Source of the DNA: Leptothrix discophora
Lineage (GTDB): Bacteria; Pseudomonadota; Gammaproteobacteria; Burkholderiales; Burkholderiaceae_C
Length of the DNA stretch: 64,000 nucleotides
Reading direction: 5' to 3'
Assembly: GCF_030705305.1 (NCBI RefSeq)
Contig: NZ_JAUZEE010000011.1
Location: 1-64,000, forward strand
Under the pieces are notes generated by a model. That model was not told the DNA's origin. It made no database searches and saw only the letters and a list, made by a program, of their open reading frames with translations. Shown here one piece after another: positions 53,301 through 62,957 of this stretch. The stretch's first letter is position 1; the number at the start of each line of letters is the position of its first letter. The position numbers and the translations under genes were made by a program.

Positions 53301-54767
53301 ATGTACCTCGGCATCGACCTCGGCACCTCGGAAGTCAAGCTGCTGCTGCTCGATGCGCGGCACCGGATCGTCGCCACCACCGGCGAGGCCCTGACCGTGC
53401 AGCGGCCGCAGCCGCTGTGGAGCGAGCAGGACCCGGCCCAGTGGTGGGCCGCCACCGACCGCGCGATGCAGCGCCTGGCCACGCAGCACGGCGCGGCGAT
53501 GGCGGCGGTGCGCGCGATCGGCCTGTCCGGCCAGATGCACGGCGCGGTGCTGCTCGACGAACACGACGAGGTGCTGCGCCCGGCCATCCTGTGGAACGAC
53601 GGCCGCAGCGCCGCCGAGTGCATCGCGCTGGAGGCCGCCTGCCCGGACCTGCATGCCATCACCGGCAACCTCGCGATGCCCGGCTTCACCGCGCCCAAGC
53701 TGCTGTGGGTGCGCGCGCACGAGCCGGCGACGTTCGCGCAGACCCGCCGTGTGCTGCTGCCCAAGGACTGGCTGCGCCTGAAGCTGACCGGCGAATCGGT
53801 CAGCGAGATGAGCGACGCGGCCGGCACGCTGTGGCTGGACGTCGGTGCACGCGACTGGTCCGACACGGTGCTCGCCGCCTGCGGCCTGGACCGTCACCAC
53901 ATGCCCCGGCTGGTCGAGGGCAGCGAGGTGTCGGCCCTGCTCAAGCCCGAACTGGCCGCGCGCTGGGGCCTCGCGCCCGGCATCCCGGTGGCGGGAGGCG
54001 GCGGTGACAACGCGGCCAGCGCGGTCGGCATCGGCGCGGTCCGGCCGGGCGAGGGCTTCGTCTCGCTGGGCACCTCGGGCGTGATCTTCCTGAGCAGCGA
54101 CCGCTTCCGGCCCAACCCCGCGCAGGCCATGCATGCCTTCTGCCACGCGCTGCCGGGCCAGTGGCACCAGATGAGCGTGATGCTGAGCGCCGCCAACGGC
54201 CTGAGCTGGCTGGGCAAGCTGCTCGGCGCGGCCAGCGTCGGCGACATGCTCGCGCCGGTCGCCGCGCTGACGGCCGGGCAGCGCGAACGCGCACCGATCT
54301 TCCTGCCCTACCTCAACGGCGAACGCACACCGCACAACGACCCGCAGGCGCAGGGCGTGTTCTTCGGCCTGGGCAACGAGACCGACGCCGCGACGCTGAC
54401 CTGGTCGGTGCTCGAAGGCGTCACCTTCGGCCTCTACGACGGCTGGCACAGCCTGGGCGTGCAGCCCGGCGAGGTGGCCTCGCTGACGCTGGTCGGCGGC
54501 GGCGCACGCAGCCCCCTGTGGGCGCAGCTGCTGGCCGACGTCATCGGCGTGCCGATGGTGACCCGCGAGGGCGGCGAGGCCGGTGGCGCGCTCGGTGCCG
54601 CCCGGCTGGCCTGGCTGGCCGACGGCGGCAGCCTGGCCGAGGTCTGCACCGCCCCGCCGGTCGCCCGCGTGTTCGAGCCCGACGCCGCCGCCCGCCCGGC
54701 CCTGCTGGCGCGGCATGCACGCTTCCAGCGGCTCTACCGCGCGTTGAAGGACGAGTTCAGGGGCTGA
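53301..54767 (+). CDS. xylB: Xylulokinase
   Basis: A 488-residue FGGY-family kinase, close to E. coli XylB (484), converting D-xylulose to D-xylulose 5-phosphate. N-terminal ATP motif is GIDLGTSEVKLLLLD, then SGQMHGAVLLD, the catalytic Asp region SDAAGTLWLDV, and the C-terminal SLGTSGVIFLS and VGGGARSPLWAQLLAD motifs. It starts 13 bp after the regulator stop and is the last gene of the run, completing arabinitol catabolism into the pentose phosphate pathway. Confidence 0.94.
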   Translation: MYLGIDLGTSEVKLLLLDARHRIVATTGEALTVQRPQPLWSEQDPAQWWAATDRAMQRLATQHGAAMAAVRAIGLSGQMHGAVLLDEHDEVLRPAILWNDGRSAAECIALEAACPDLHAITGNLAMPGFTAPKLLWVRAHEPATFAQTRRVLLPKDWLRLKLTGESVSEMSDAAGTLWLDVGARDWSDTVLAACGLDRHHMPRLVEGSEVSALLKPELAARWGLAPGIPVAGGGGDNAASAVGIGAVRPGEGFVSLGTSGVIFLSSDRFRPNPAQAMHAFCHALPGQWHQMSVMLSAANGLSWLGKLLGAASVGDMLAPVAALTAGQRERAPIFLPYLNGERTPHNDPQAQGVFFGLGNETDAATLTWSVLEGVTFGLYDGWHSLGVQPGEVASLTLVGGGARSPLWAQLLADVIGVPMVTREGGEAGGALGAARLAWLADGGSLAEVCTAPPVARVFEPDAAARPALLARHARFQRLYRALKDEFRG

Positions 54768-54784
54768 GCCCGGCGGCGGGCGCC

Positions 54785-55741
54785 TCAGGTCTTGCGGCGG
54801 GCGCGCGGGTGCGCGGCGTCGTAGATCTTCGCGAGGTGCTGGTGGTCCAGCCGGGTGTAGACCTGGGTGGTGCTGATCTGGGCATGGCCCAGCAGCTCCT
54901 GCACGGCCCGCAGGTCGCCGCTGGACTGCAGCAGGTGCGAGGCATAGCTGTGCCGCAGCATGTGCGGATGCACATGGCTGGACAGGCCTGCCTGGACCGC
55001 GCGGGCGGCCAGGCGGCGGCGCAGCTGGGAATCGGTCAGGCGGGTGCCGCGCCGGCTGACGAACAGCGCCGGCTCGTCGGCGCGGGCCAGGTTCGGCCGC
55101 AGCGCCAGCCAGGCCCGCAGCGCGACGAGCGCGGCCGAGCCGACCGGCACGACGCGGCGCTTGCTGCCCTTGCCCAGCACCTCGGCGTCGCCGCTGTCGA
55201 GGTCGATCCAGCCACCGCCCGGTCCGCCCGGCAGCAGGTCCAGCCCGAGCAGCTCGGCGCTGCGCAGGCCGCAGCCGTAGAGCAGCTCGGTCAGTGCGTG
55301 GTCACGCGCTTCGAGCAGCGGGTCGTTCGCGCCGGCCTCGTCGTGGTGATCGGCCAGCGCGACGGCCTGGTCGATCGGCAAGGCCTTGGGCAGCGGCCGC
55401 TGGCCCTTGGGCGGGCGCAGGCCGTCGACCGGGTTGGACGTGACGCGGCCGCCGCGCCCGAGCCAGCGGTACAGGCCGCGCCAGGCCGCCAGGTGGATCG
55501 CGATGCTGCGCGAGCCCAGACCCTGGCCGTGCAGCTGCGCGGCCCAGCGCCGCACGTGGTGCGGCCGGACCTGGTCGAAGGCCAGCGCCTGTTCGGCCAT
55601 CGACGCCTGCAGGCGCCGCAGCGCGCCGCCGTACATCGTGCGGGTGCGCTCGGCCAGGCGGCGTTCGACCCGCAGGTGTTCGAGGAAGGCCGTGGGCACC
55701 GGGCCGAGCGGCACGGGCGGCGTGTCCTCGGCCGGGGCCAT
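54785..55741 (-). CDS. xerC: Tyrosine recombinase XerC
   Basis: A 318-residue site-specific recombinase that resolves chromosome dimers at dif with XerD. Catalytic residues are visible: Arg in YGCGLRSAELLGLD, Lys in LGKGSKRRVVP, His and Arg in HPHMLRHSYASHLL, His in LGHAQISTTQ, and the nucleophile Tyr in VYTRLDHQHL. It is the third gene of the chromosomal dapF-DUF484-xerC unit (2 bp after the DUF484 stop), so it is not a mobile-element integrase. Start at ATG 55741. Confidence 0.95.
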   Translation of the reverse strand: MAPAEDTPPVPLGPVPTAFLEHLRVERRLAERTRTMYGGALRRLQASMAEQALAFDQVRPHHVRRWAAQLHGQGLGSRSIAIHLAAWRGLYRWLGRGGRVTSNPVDGLRPPKGQRPLPKALPIDQAVALADHHDEAGANDPLLEARDHALTELLYGCGLRSAELLGLDLLPGGPGGGWIDLDSGDAEVLGKGSKRRVVPVGSAALVALRAWLALRPNLARADEPALFVSRRGTRLTDSQLRRRLAARAVQAGLSSHVHPHMLRHSYASHLLQSSGDLRAVQELLGHAQISTTQVYTRLDHQHLAKIYDAAHPRARRKT

Positions 55742-55743
55742 GT

Positions 55744-56424
55744 TCAGGCCGGCTCGGGCAGCAGCCGGCTCAGTGCCGCGCCGGCCAGTTCGCCGATGCG
55801 GTTGAGGAACTCGGTGCCCATGTCGGCGCTGTAACGGGTCGGATCGGGCGAGCCGAGCACCAGCAGGCCGTAGACCGGGCTGGCGGCGTCGGGCCGGATG
55901 GGGATCAGCGCCAGCGAGGCGATGCTGGCCGCGTCGGCCAGCCAGTGCACCGCCTCGAAGGCCGCGTTGGCGCCGCAATAGGGCTGCGTCAGGCCGGCGG
56001 CGAAGCTGCGCACCTCGTCGGTGATGGGCGCGGCCCAGGGGCGCTCGGCATGCTCGGGCGCGAGGTCCCACAGCCGGATCGCCGCCTGCGGGATCAGGAA
56101 CTGCTCGCGCAGGTCGTCAACCAGCACGTCGGGCAGGTCGGCCGGCTCGGCCACCAGCATCAGGCTGCGGGTCCAGTGGTGCAGGCGGTCGGCCAGGCCG
56201 GCGTTCTCCTGGCCGTGCCGGATCATGTCCATGATGCGGCGTTCGAGGCCCCGGATGCGCTCGCGCAGCATCTCCATCTGGCGCTGCTGCAGCGACACCG
56301 CCCGCTGGCCGTGCGGGTTGGCCAGCTCGACGCTGGCGAGCAGCTCGGCATGGCGCTCGAAGAAGCCGGGCGTGTTCGCCAGGTAGTTGGCGATGTCCTG
56401 CTCGGTGATGCCAGTAATGGTCAT
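55744..56424 (-). CDS. DUF484 family protein
   Basis: A 226-residue GAF-like protein with a predicted N-terminal coiled coil (residues ~25-70, [20 protein letters not shown]) and a GAF-type sensor domain. It is regularly found between dapF and xerC in proteobacteria and its function is unknown. Its ATG overlaps the dapF stop by four bases (ATGA). It includes a late Arg/Pro segment [17 protein letters not shown] seen in relatives. Confidence 0.9.
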   Translation of the reverse strand: MTITGITEQDIANYLANTPGFFERHAELLASVELANPHGQRAVSLQQRQMEMLRERIRGLERRIMDMIRHGQENAGLADRLHHWTRSLMLVAEPADLPDVLVDDLREQFLIPQAAIRLWDLAPEHAERPWAAPITDEVRSFAAGLTQPYCGANAAFEAVHWLADAASIASLALIPIRPDAASPVYGLLVLGSPDPTRYSADMGTEFLNRIGELAGAALSRLLPEPA

Positions 56425-57323
56425 GCTGCGTGGTCTGGAAGTTGGATCTCGCCCGTGTACACGGTCTGTGCCGGGCCGGTCATGAGCACCGGGTGGCCCA
56501 GGCCGGCCCAGGCGATGGTCAGCAGGCCGCCGCGGGTGTGGACGTCGACCTCGGGGTCGAGCCAGCCCAGGCGGATGCCGGCGACGACCGCGGCGCAGGC
56601 GCCGGTGCCGCAGGCCAGGGTCTCGCCGGCGCCGCGCTCGTAGACGCGCAGGCGGACCTCGCGGCGCGAGACGACCTGCAGGAAGCCGGCGTTGACGCGG
56701 CGCGGGAAGCGGGCATGGCCTTCGACCCGCGGGCCGATCTCGGCCACCGGCGCGGTGTCGACGTCGTGCACGCGCTGGACCGCATGCGGGTTGCCCATCG
56801 ACAGCACGGCGACGTCGACCGAGGGCAGGCTGGCGCCGGGCAGGGCCAGCGGCCAGAGGTCGAAGCCATCGGCCTTGTCGCTGGCATGGCCGTTGTGCGG
56901 CCGCGGGCTCAGGCCGTTCGCGTCGAAGGGGATGCGCTCATGCGCGAAGACCGGCTGGTTCATGTCGACGGTGACGCGGCCGTCGGGCTGCACGTGCAGC
57001 TCGATCAGGCTGTTCACGGTCTCGACCCTGACGCTGCTGGCCGATGTCAGGCCGGTGTCGCGCACGAAGCGGGCGAAGCAGCGCGCGCCATTGCCGCACT
57101 GCTCGACCTCGTCGCCGCTGCCGCCGTTGAAGATCCGGTAACGGAAGTCGACGCCGGGTGTCGCGCTGCGTTCGACCACCAGGATCTGGTCGGCCCCGAC
57201 GCCGAAGCGGCGGTCGCCCAGGAACCGGTAGTCGGCGGCCGACAGCGCCAGCGGCGCGCGGGTGGCGTCGAGCACGACGAAGTCGTTGCCGGCGCCCTGC
57301 ATCTTGGTGAAGTGCAATCGCAT
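56421..57323 (-). CDS. dapF: Diaminopimelate epimerase
   Basis: A 300-residue epimerase that converts LL- to meso-diaminopimelate for lysine and peptidoglycan. The two catalytic cysteines lie in EQCGNGARC and [10 protein letters not shown]. Other marks are the start [17 protein letters not shown] and MGNPHAV. It is about 25 residues longer than E. coli DapF because of an insertion around residues 145-160 ([15 protein letters not shown]). The ATG at 57323 is the standard family start. It is the promoter-proximal gene of the dapF-DUF484-xerC unit, 65 bp after the lipid A acyltransferase gene. Confidence 0.95.
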   Translation of the reverse strand: MRLHFTKMQGAGNDFVVLDATRAPLALSAADYRFLGDRRFGVGADQILVVERSATPGVDFRYRIFNGGSGDEVEQCGNGARCFARFVRDTGLTSASSVRVETVNSLIELHVQPDGRVTVDMNQPVFAHERIPFDANGLSPRPHNGHASDKADGFDLWPLALPGASLPSVDVAVLSMGNPHAVQRVHDVDTAPVAEIGPRVEGHARFPRRVNAGFLQVVSRREVRLRVYERGAGETLACGTGACAAVVAGIRLGWLDPEVDVHTRGGLLTIAWAGLGHPVLMTGPAQTVYTGEIQLPDHAA

Positions 57324-57388
57324 CGAGGAATTATCTGCTTCGGGGCGACGGCGCACGTGTCGAAAAGATCGCTGCGGCCAGGGTCGGA

Positions 57389-58297
57389 TCAGTACAGCGG
57401 CGGCTCGCCCCGGGGCCGCGTCTTGAAGCGCTTGTGGACCCACAGGTACTGCGCTGGGTTGCGCCGGATCTCGCTCTCGATCCAGGCGTTCATGCGGCGC
57501 GTGTCGGCCTCGGCGTCGGCGGTGGGGAAGTCGTCCCAGGGCGGCAGGAAGCGCACCCGGTAGCCCTGGCCGCCGGGCAGGATCTCGGCCACCACCGGCT
57601 GCACGACCATGTTGAGCGCGCGGGCCAGCCGCGACGGCGCCAGCAGCGTGGCCGCCGGCACGCCGAAGAAGGGCACGTAGGCGGCGTCGCGCTCGCCGAA
57701 GTCCATGTCGGGCAGGTTGAAGAAGGCATCACCGCGCTTGATGGCGCGGAACAGCGGCTTGCCGCTGTCGCTGCGCGGGTAGACCTCGCCGACGCCGAAG
57801 CGCAGCCGCCCCTTGCGCATCGCGGCGTCCAGCACCGGGTTGCTCTGGGTCTGGTAGATCGAGCTGACCCAGCGCTTCTGGAACAGCTGGGTCGCCGCGC
57901 CGGCCACGTCCAGGCCGAGGAAGTGCGGCACCAGCCACATCACCGGGCGCTCGCTGCGTTCGGCCAGGCCGATGTCGCCCTCGACCTGGATCAGGCCGCG
58001 CAGCCGGTCCGGCGAGGCGTACCAGAGCAGGCCGCGTTCCAGCAGGCTGCGGCCCAGCCAGCCGAGGTGCTCGCGCACCAGCGCCTCGCGCGTGGCGGTG
58101 TCCAGCTCGGGCATGCAGAGTTCGAGGTTGCGCAGCGCGATGCGGCGGCGGTCCTTGGCAAAGCGCCAGAACAACCAGCCGACGCCCCGCCCGAGGGCGG
58201 CCTGCCAGGCCAGCGGCAGCCACTGGATCGTGTGCAGGAAGGCCAGCAGCAGCCAGGCCGCCAGGCGGGCCGACGGGCTGTCGGAACGCCCGCTCAC
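57389..58297 (-). CDS. Lipid A biosynthesis acyltransferase (LpxL/HtrB family), HX4D type
   Basis: A 302-residue inner-membrane acyltransferase that adds secondary acyl chains to Kdo2-lipid IVA. The catalytic HX4D motif is HFLGLD, with an N-terminal membrane anchor ([17 protein letters not shown]) and the later [12 protein letters not shown] segment. The start is a GTG at 58297 that overlaps the upstream acyltransferase stop by four bases (GTGA), so the two are coupled. It is the second of a tandem pair of this family, with only moderate similarity between them. Confidence 0.9.
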   Translation of the reverse strand: MSGRSDSPSARLAAWLLLAFLHTIQWLPLAWQAALGRGVGWLFWRFAKDRRRIALRNLELCMPELDTATREALVREHLGWLGRSLLERGLLWYASPDRLRGLIQVEGDIGLAERSERPVMWLVPHFLGLDVAGAATQLFQKRWVSSIYQTQSNPVLDAAMRKGRLRFGVGEVYPRSDSGKPLFRAIKRGDAFFNLPDMDFGERDAAYVPFFGVPAATLLAPSRLARALNMVVQPVVAEILPGGQGYRVRFLPPWDDFPTADAEADTRRMNAWIESEIRRNPAQYLWVHKRFKTRPRGEPPLY

Positions 58298-59208
58298 GAA
58301 CGGTCCCCGGACGGCGCGGGCGTGCGGTCGGCCGAGCGCGGTCCCTTGTAGCGGTGGTAGCCCCACAGGTACTGGCCGGGCAGGCGTCGGATCATGCGTT
58401 CCATCTCGCGGTTGACGACGCTGGCGCCGGCCTCGGCGAGCGCCTGGGCATCGACACCGGCCATCGGCATCGCATCGGTGCCCGGCATGGGCTCTGCCGG
58501 CAGCTCGACGCGCAGCCGGTAGCCGCGCTGGCCGCCCAGGCGTTCGGCCGAGACCATCAGGCAGGCCGCGCCGGTCTGCTGCAGCAGCCGCGCGGCCAGC
58601 GTCATCGTGTAGGCCGGACGGCCGAAGAAGGGCACCCACACGCCCATGCCTTCGGGCGGGACCTGGTCGGGCAGCAGGCCGATCGTGCCGCCGCTGCGCA
58701 GCGCCCGGATCATCTGGCGCACGCCCACCAGCGTGGCCGGCGCGGTCTGCAGGCCGGGACGGGTGCGGGCATGGGCGACCAGCTCGCGCAGCCAGGCCTT
58801 GCGCGGCGGGCGGTACATCGCGGTCATCGGCTGGCGGTGGCCCCAGCGCTCGGCATAGGCCTGGCCGATGATCTCGAAGCTGCCCAGGTGCGGCGTCAGG
58901 ATGACCAGCCCGCGGCCGGCCGCCAGCGCCGCGTCGATGCGCTCGGCACCGTCCCAGCTGACCAGCTCGCCGAGGCGGCTGTCGTGCGGCCGGGCCCACA
59001 GCCAGGGCAGCTCGGCGAGCATGCAGCCGGACTGGCCGATCGCCGGCTCGGCGGCCTGCCAGTCGACCCCGGCCTGCGCCGCCTGGTCGCGGAACCGGCG
59101 CCGGTAGCTGGGCGACAGCCGGAAGGCGAGCCAGCCGGCCGCGCGGCCGATGCGATGCAAAAAGCCCAGGGGAAGCCGGGCTGTTAGACGGAAGAGGGTC
59201 GAAATCAC
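58294..59208 (-). CDS. Lipid A biosynthesis acyltransferase (LpxL/LpxM family), HX4E type
   Basis: A 304-residue paralogue of the downstream acyltransferase, with the active-site motif HLGSFE (HX4E) and a membrane-anchoring N-terminus. The start is a GTG at 59208, as no ATG with a ribosome site lies nearby; this choice is uncertain by a few codons. The HX4E version next to HX4D suggests the two attach different acyl chains, or that one acts earlier; this is inference. The gene is divergent from metK across about 190 bp. Confidence 0.85.
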   Translation of the reverse strand: MISTLFRLTARLPLGFLHRIGRAAGWLAFRLSPSYRRRFRDQAAQAGVDWQAAEPAIGQSGCMLAELPWLWARPHDSRLGELVSWDGAERIDAALAAGRGLVILTPHLGSFEIIGQAYAERWGHRQPMTAMYRPPRKAWLRELVAHARTRPGLQTAPATLVGVRQMIRALRSGGTIGLLPDQVPPEGMGVWVPFFGRPAYTMTLAARLLQQTGAACLMVSAERLGGQRGYRLRVELPAEPMPGTDAMPMAGVDAQALAEAGASVVNREMERMIRRLPGQYLWGYHRYKGPRSADRTPAPSGDRS

Positions 59209-59400
59209 GTGTCTAGAATGAGTGCTTCGCCGAGTTAAAGAACAACTTGCGGGGCGACGGGCCGGTGATCCAACCCAGGATTGTCCGACACGCGGCAGCG
59301 ACACGCTGCTGACCAAGAGCCGCTAAAGCGTTCGCCGCAGGCTCCATCAGCGAGGCGGGCGAACCAGCCAACCCTCAACTGAAAAACTGGAGCCCCACCC
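59209..59400 (+). promoter_or_regulatory. Structured leader of metK, possible regulatory RNA
   Basis: A leader of about 190 nt in front of metK. It contains GCAGCG-ACA-CGCTGC (a 6-bp hairpin), GTTCGCC pairing with GGCGAAC across a 21-nt loop, and a late AACTGGAGCCCC ribosome region. A TAGAAT hexamer at 59213-59218 could be a -10. I do not recognise a known SAM or SAH riboswitch in it by eye. metK is often controlled by such RNA, so a new class or a diverged one is possible. Confidence 0.4.
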
Positions 59401-60582
59401 GTGGCGAACGACTTCCTCTTCACCTCCGAATCCGTCTCCGAAGGCCATCCCGACAAGGTCGCCGACCAGGTCTCGGACGCCATCCTCGACGCCATCTTCG
59501 AGCAGGACCCGCGCAGCCGCGTGGCCGCCGAGACGCTGTGCAACACCGGCCTGGTGGTGCTGGCCGGCGAGATCACGACCAACGCCCACGTCGACTACAT
59601 CCAGGTCGCGCGCGACACCATCAAGCGCATCGGCTACGACAACACCGAGTACGGCATCGACTACAAGGGTTGCGCCGTGCTGGTCGCCTACGACAAGCAA
59701 AGCAACGACATCGCCCAGGGCGTCGACCATGCCAGCGACGACCACCTCAACATCGGCGCCGGTGACCAGGGCCTGATGTTCGGCTACGCCTGCGACGAGA
59801 CGCCCGAGCTGATGCCCGCACCGATCTACTACGCCCACCGGCTGGTCGAGCGCCAGGCCCAGCTGCGCAAGGACGGCCGCATGCCCTTCCTGCGCCCGGA
59901 CGCCAAGAGCCAGGTGACGATGCGCTACGTCGACGGCAAGCCGCACAGCATCGACACGGTCGTGCTGTCGACCCAGCACAGCCCCGAGCAGAGCCTGGGC
60001 GACAAGATGATCCCGTCGTTCTACGAGGCCATCCGCGAGGAGCTGATCAAGCCGGTGCTGCCCCAGGAATGGCTGACCGCCGACACCAAGTACCTGATCA
60101 ACCCGACCGGCCGCTTCGTCATCGGCGGCCCGCAGGGCGACTGCGGCCTGACCGGTCGCAAGATCATCGTCGACACCTACGGCGGCGCCTGCCCGCACGG
60201 CGGTGGCGCGTTCTCGGGCAAAGACCCGTCCAAGGTCGATCGCTCGGCCGCCTACGCCGCCCGCTACGTCGCCAAGAACGTCGTCGCCGCCGGCCTGGCG
60301 CGCCAGTGCCAGGTCCAGGTCGCCTACGCCATCGGCGTGGCCCGGCCGATGAACGTCACGGTCTACACCGAAGGCACCGGCGTCATCCCCGACGACCAGA
60401 TCGCCAAGCTGGTGAACGAGCACTTCGACCTGCGCCCCAAGGGCATCATCCAGATGCTCGACCTGCTGCGGCCGATCTACTCGAAGACCGCCGCCTACGG
60501 CCACTTCGGCCGCGAGGAGCCGGAGTTCACCTGGGAGCGCACGGACAAGGCGACCGCGCTGCGGGCAGCGGCCGGGCTGTAA
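59401..60582 (+). CDS. metK: S-adenosylmethionine synthase
   Basis: A 393-residue enzyme making S-adenosylmethionine from methionine and ATP. Motifs are [11 protein letters not shown] (ATP/Met loop), [12 protein letters not shown], the P-loop-like [16 protein letters not shown] and the late YGHFGR. The start codon is GTG at 59401 ([12 protein letters not shown], read as Met), placed by family alignment and the GGAG ending 9 bp upstream. It follows a long structured leader and precedes a glycosylase gene by 68 bp. Length matches the family. Confidence 0.97.
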   Translation: MANDFLFTSESVSEGHPDKVADQVSDAILDAIFEQDPRSRVAAETLCNTGLVVLAGEITTNAHVDYIQVARDTIKRIGYDNTEYGIDYKGCAVLVAYDKQSNDIAQGVDHASDDHLNIGAGDQGLMFGYACDETPELMPAPIYYAHRLVERQAQLRKDGRMPFLRPDAKSQVTMRYVDGKPHSIDTVVLSTQHSPEQSLGDKMIPSFYEAIREELIKPVLPQEWLTADTKYLINPTGRFVIGGPQGDCGLTGRKIIVDTYGGACPHGGGAFSGKDPSKVDRSAAYAARYVAKNVVAAGLARQCQVQVAYAIGVARPMNVTVYTEGTGVIPDDQIAKLVNEHFDLRPKGIIQMLDLLRPIYSKTAAYGHFGREEPEFTWERTDKATALRAAAGL

Positions 60583-60650
60583 GTCCCGGCAGGCAAGCAC
60601 GGCAGGCGCGCAGCGCCTCGGTCGCCTTGCCCCGCTCAGCCGGTCCACCC

Positions 60651-61733
60651 ATGCCCCTGCGCCTCGACCAGCTGCGCCGCCATGCCCTGGCACGCAGCCT
60701 GTTCGCACCGACCTCCCTGCCGGCCGCCCTGCGCCGGCTCGGCTTCGTCCAGGCCGACCCGCTGCGCGCGCCCGCCAAGGCCCAGGACCTGACGCTGCGC
60801 CACCGCGTGCGCGGCTACCGGGCCGGCGAGCTGGAACAGCGCTACCCGGCGCTGCCGATCGAGGAAGACTTCTTCGTCAACTATGGCTTCCTGCCGCGCG
60901 AGGTCCAGGCCCTGCTGCACCCGCGCGCCGAACGCCGGCCCTGGGACGGGGCCCGCTGGCAGCAGGCCCATGCCGTGCGCGACTTCGTGCGCGCGCGGGG
61001 CGAGGCGCACCCGCGCGAGGTCGACGCGCGCTTCGACCACGGCACCGTCGGCAACTGGTTCGGCGGCCGGACCCGCGCCAGCACCGAGCTGCTCGACGGC
61101 CTGCACCACCGCGGCCTGCTGCGGGTGGCGCGGCGCGAGGGCGGCACCCGGCTCTACGCATCGCGCGAGCCCACGCCGGCACCGGTCGACCCGCTGACCG
61201 CGCTCGACACCCTGGCCGACCTGCTGCTGCAGACCTACGCGCCACTGCCCGAGCCTGGCCTGCTGCAGCTGCTCAGCCTGCTGATGGCCGGCGGCGTGCC
61301 GCAGTGGCGTCACCTGCGCGCGGCCACGCTCGAACGGGCCCGCGCGCGCTGGCCCGGCGCCGAGCTGGACGGCCTGCGCTGGTACTGGCCCGAAGGCGAG
61401 GACCCGGCCCGCAGCCGCCGCCACGACCCCGAGCGCGTCTGCCTGCTCGCCCCCTTCGACCCGGTGGTCTGGGACCGCCGCCGCTTCGAGCTGTTCTGGG
61501 GCTGGGCCTACCGCTTCGAGGCCTACGTCCCACCCGCCCAGCGCCAGCGCGGCCACTACGCGCTGCCCCTGCTCTGGCGCGACCAGGTGATCGGCTGGGC
61601 CAACCTCAAGGTCCGCGACGGCCGGCTCGATGCCAATCTCGGCTACGTCACCGCCCGCCCCACCGAGCCGGCCTACGACCAGGCCCTGGACGAGGAGCTG
61701 GGGCGCATGAGCGAGTTCCTCGGGCTGGGCTGA
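60651..61733 (+). CDS. YcaQ-type DNA glycosylase (interstrand crosslink unhooking), HTH_42
   Basis: A 360-residue winged-helix protein of the YcaQ/AlkX/AlkZ family (HTH_42). These enzymes unhook alkylated DNA crosslinks. The motif GFVQADPL carries the QxD of the YcaQ/AlkX branch; AlkZ has QxQ. Other family segments are IEEDFFVNYGFLP, GTVGNWFGGRT, CLLAPFDPVVWDRRRFE, and LNLKVRDGRLD-like WANLKVRDG. The start at ATG 60651 gives the normal length. It follows metK on the same strand, without a functional link. Confidence 0.9.
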   Translation: MPLRLDQLRRHALARSLFAPTSLPAALRRLGFVQADPLRAPAKAQDLTLRHRVRGYRAGELEQRYPALPIEEDFFVNYGFLPREVQALLHPRAERRPWDGARWQQAHAVRDFVRARGEAHPREVDARFDHGTVGNWFGGRTRASTELLDGLHHRGLLRVARREGGTRLYASREPTPAPVDPLTALDTLADLLLQTYAPLPEPGLLQLLSLLMAGGVPQWRHLRAATLERARARWPGAELDGLRWYWPEGEDPARSRRHDPERVCLLAPFDPVVWDRRRFELFWGWAYRFEAYVPPAQRQRGHYALPLLWRDQVIGWANLKVRDGRLDANLGYVTARPTEPAYDQALDEELGRMSEFLGLG

Positions 61734-61743
61734 GGCGCCGAGC

Positions 61744-62610
61744 TCATCCCCACACCGGCTGCGTCGGTGCAAACGAGTCGTCCGGCTGCAGCACCGGCGG
61801 CGGCAGGCGGGGTTCGGGGTCCTCGGCGCGGGCGAGCTTGATGTATTCGATGTTGAGCGTGATCGTCTCGGCGTAGCGCAGCACGAAGCAGTCGCCGTCG
61901 ACCGGGTAGAAGCGGCCCCAGCCGGGGCGTTCGTCGACACCGGCGCTGCCCTTGTCGGCCGACAGCGGGCGGCGGATCACCTGGCCCAGCACCAGCCGGT
62001 CGAGCTGGCCGTCGGGCTGGATGTCGTAGTCGTCGAGGATGCCCTTGTAGAGCCAGGGCTGGCCGGCCACGTCGACCAGGGCGCTGACGGCGATGAAGTC
62101 GGGCACCTCGTCCTCGGCGAAGTCGGCCCCGCTCAGCAGGTAGTACCAGGGCGCCTGCGAGAAGCGCAGCCAGGGGCTGAAACGCGCGCCGCGGCGGTCC
62201 AGGCGCCAGCGCGTGACCGCATGGCGCAGCAGCGTCGGGCCGGCGTAGGAGAACAGGATCAGCGTGGCCAGGTAGACGCCGATGCAACCGGCGTGCTGGG
62301 CGACCACGTCGAGCGCCGCGGACTGGGTCGGGCCGTGGGCGGCCAGCAGGTGCAGCACCACGCCGGCATCGAGCGGCGGACGGCCGGCCGGCGGGTCGGC
62401 ACCGATCAGCGCGTCGAAGGCCGCCAGCGTCGTGGCCAGGCCCAGCCACAGCCCGTGCAGCACGATGGCCCAGACCATCGCCTCGGTGGCGACCTGGCCG
62501 AAGGGCGAGTAGTCCAGCGACAGCCGCTCGGCGCGCTTGATGCGCGAGCGGGCGATGAAGCCCGGCAGCAGCGCCAGGAACACCACCAGGGCAGGCAGCG
62601 CGACGTTCAT
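61744..62610 (-). CDS. Hypothetical membrane protein
   Basis: A 288-residue protein with membrane segments at about residues 3-20, 44-66 and 107-131, then a cytoplasmic C-terminal domain with SGADFAEDEVPDFIAVSALV and WLYKGILDDYDIQPDGQLDRL. The latter half reads like a small beta-rich soluble domain, ending Pro-rich. I do not recognise a named family. It is convergent with the glycosylase gene and 42 bp downstream of a tiny gene on the same strand. Function unknown. Confidence 0.75.
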   Translation of the reverse strand: MNVALPALVVFLALLPGFIARSRIKRAERLSLDYSPFGQVATEAMVWAIVLHGLWLGLATTLAAFDALIGADPPAGRPPLDAGVVLHLLAAHGPTQSAALDVVAQHAGCIGVYLATLILFSYAGPTLLRHAVTRWRLDRRGARFSPWLRFSQAPWYYLLSGADFAEDEVPDFIAVSALVDVAGQPWLYKGILDDYDIQPDGQLDRLVLGQVIRRPLSADKGSAGVDERPGWGRFYPVDGDCFVLRYAETITLNIEYIKLARAEDPEPRLPPPVLQPDDSFAPTQPVWG

Positions 62611-62652
62611 CGCCGGCGCCGCGACGGTGCGGGGATCAAGCCGGGCCCAGGA

Positions 62653-62853
62653 TCAGGCGGCCTTGGGCACGACCACCGGCTTCAGGCGCAAGGTGCGGCC
62701 CTTGGGCTGGCGCAGCACGATGACCTGCGGCGTGGGCACGGTCCGTTCACCGGCGGCGCTGCGTTCACGGGCGACCATGAACTGGCGCAACTGCTCGCTG
62801 GCCAGGGGATCGGCGAGGACTTCGCGGGCGAGCGGGCTCTTGAGCGCTTTCAT
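62653..62853 (-). CDS. Small hypothetical protein
   Basis: A 66-residue basic protein, MKALKSPLAREVLADPLASE at the N-terminus, helical then extended with the ending VVVPKAA. No signal or membrane segment. It lies between a hairpin (62870-62905) and the membrane protein gene. Its coding support is its clean codon pattern and start; I recognise no family and its existence is less certain than that of longer genes. Confidence 0.5.
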   Translation of the reverse strand: MKALKSPLAREVLADPLASEQLRQFMVARERSAAGERTVPTPQVIVLRQPKGRTLRLKPVVVPKAA

Positions 62854-62869
62854 GCCGACGAATATGCCA

Positions 62870-62905
62870 CAGGGGGGTGACCGATCAGGCCGTCACCGGC
62901 CCCTG
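62870..62905 (-). terminator. Strong hairpin after purT
   Basis: CAGGGG-GGTGAC (62870-62881) pairs with GTCACC-gg-CCCCTG (62892-62905) across a 10-nt loop, with a 2-nt bulge, 52 bp beyond the purT stop on the minus strand. It has no U-tract, so it may be a Rho-independent-like structure, an attenuator or a 3'-end protector. Confidence 0.45.
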
Positions 62906-62957
62906 GCGTCGGCCCGGCGCGACGCTGGAAGGCCGATCAACACGAGGTTCTTTCAAT

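Noticed and set aside
54785-55741. Mobile-element integrase
   Set aside because: The tyrosine recombinase sits in the conserved dapF-DUF484-xerC order and has no att sites, tRNA or phage genes near it; XerC is the better call.
59209-59400. SAH riboswitch upstream of metK
   Set aside because: The conserved GAGGAGCGCUGC core and its partner are absent. A structured leader is reported instead without family assignment.
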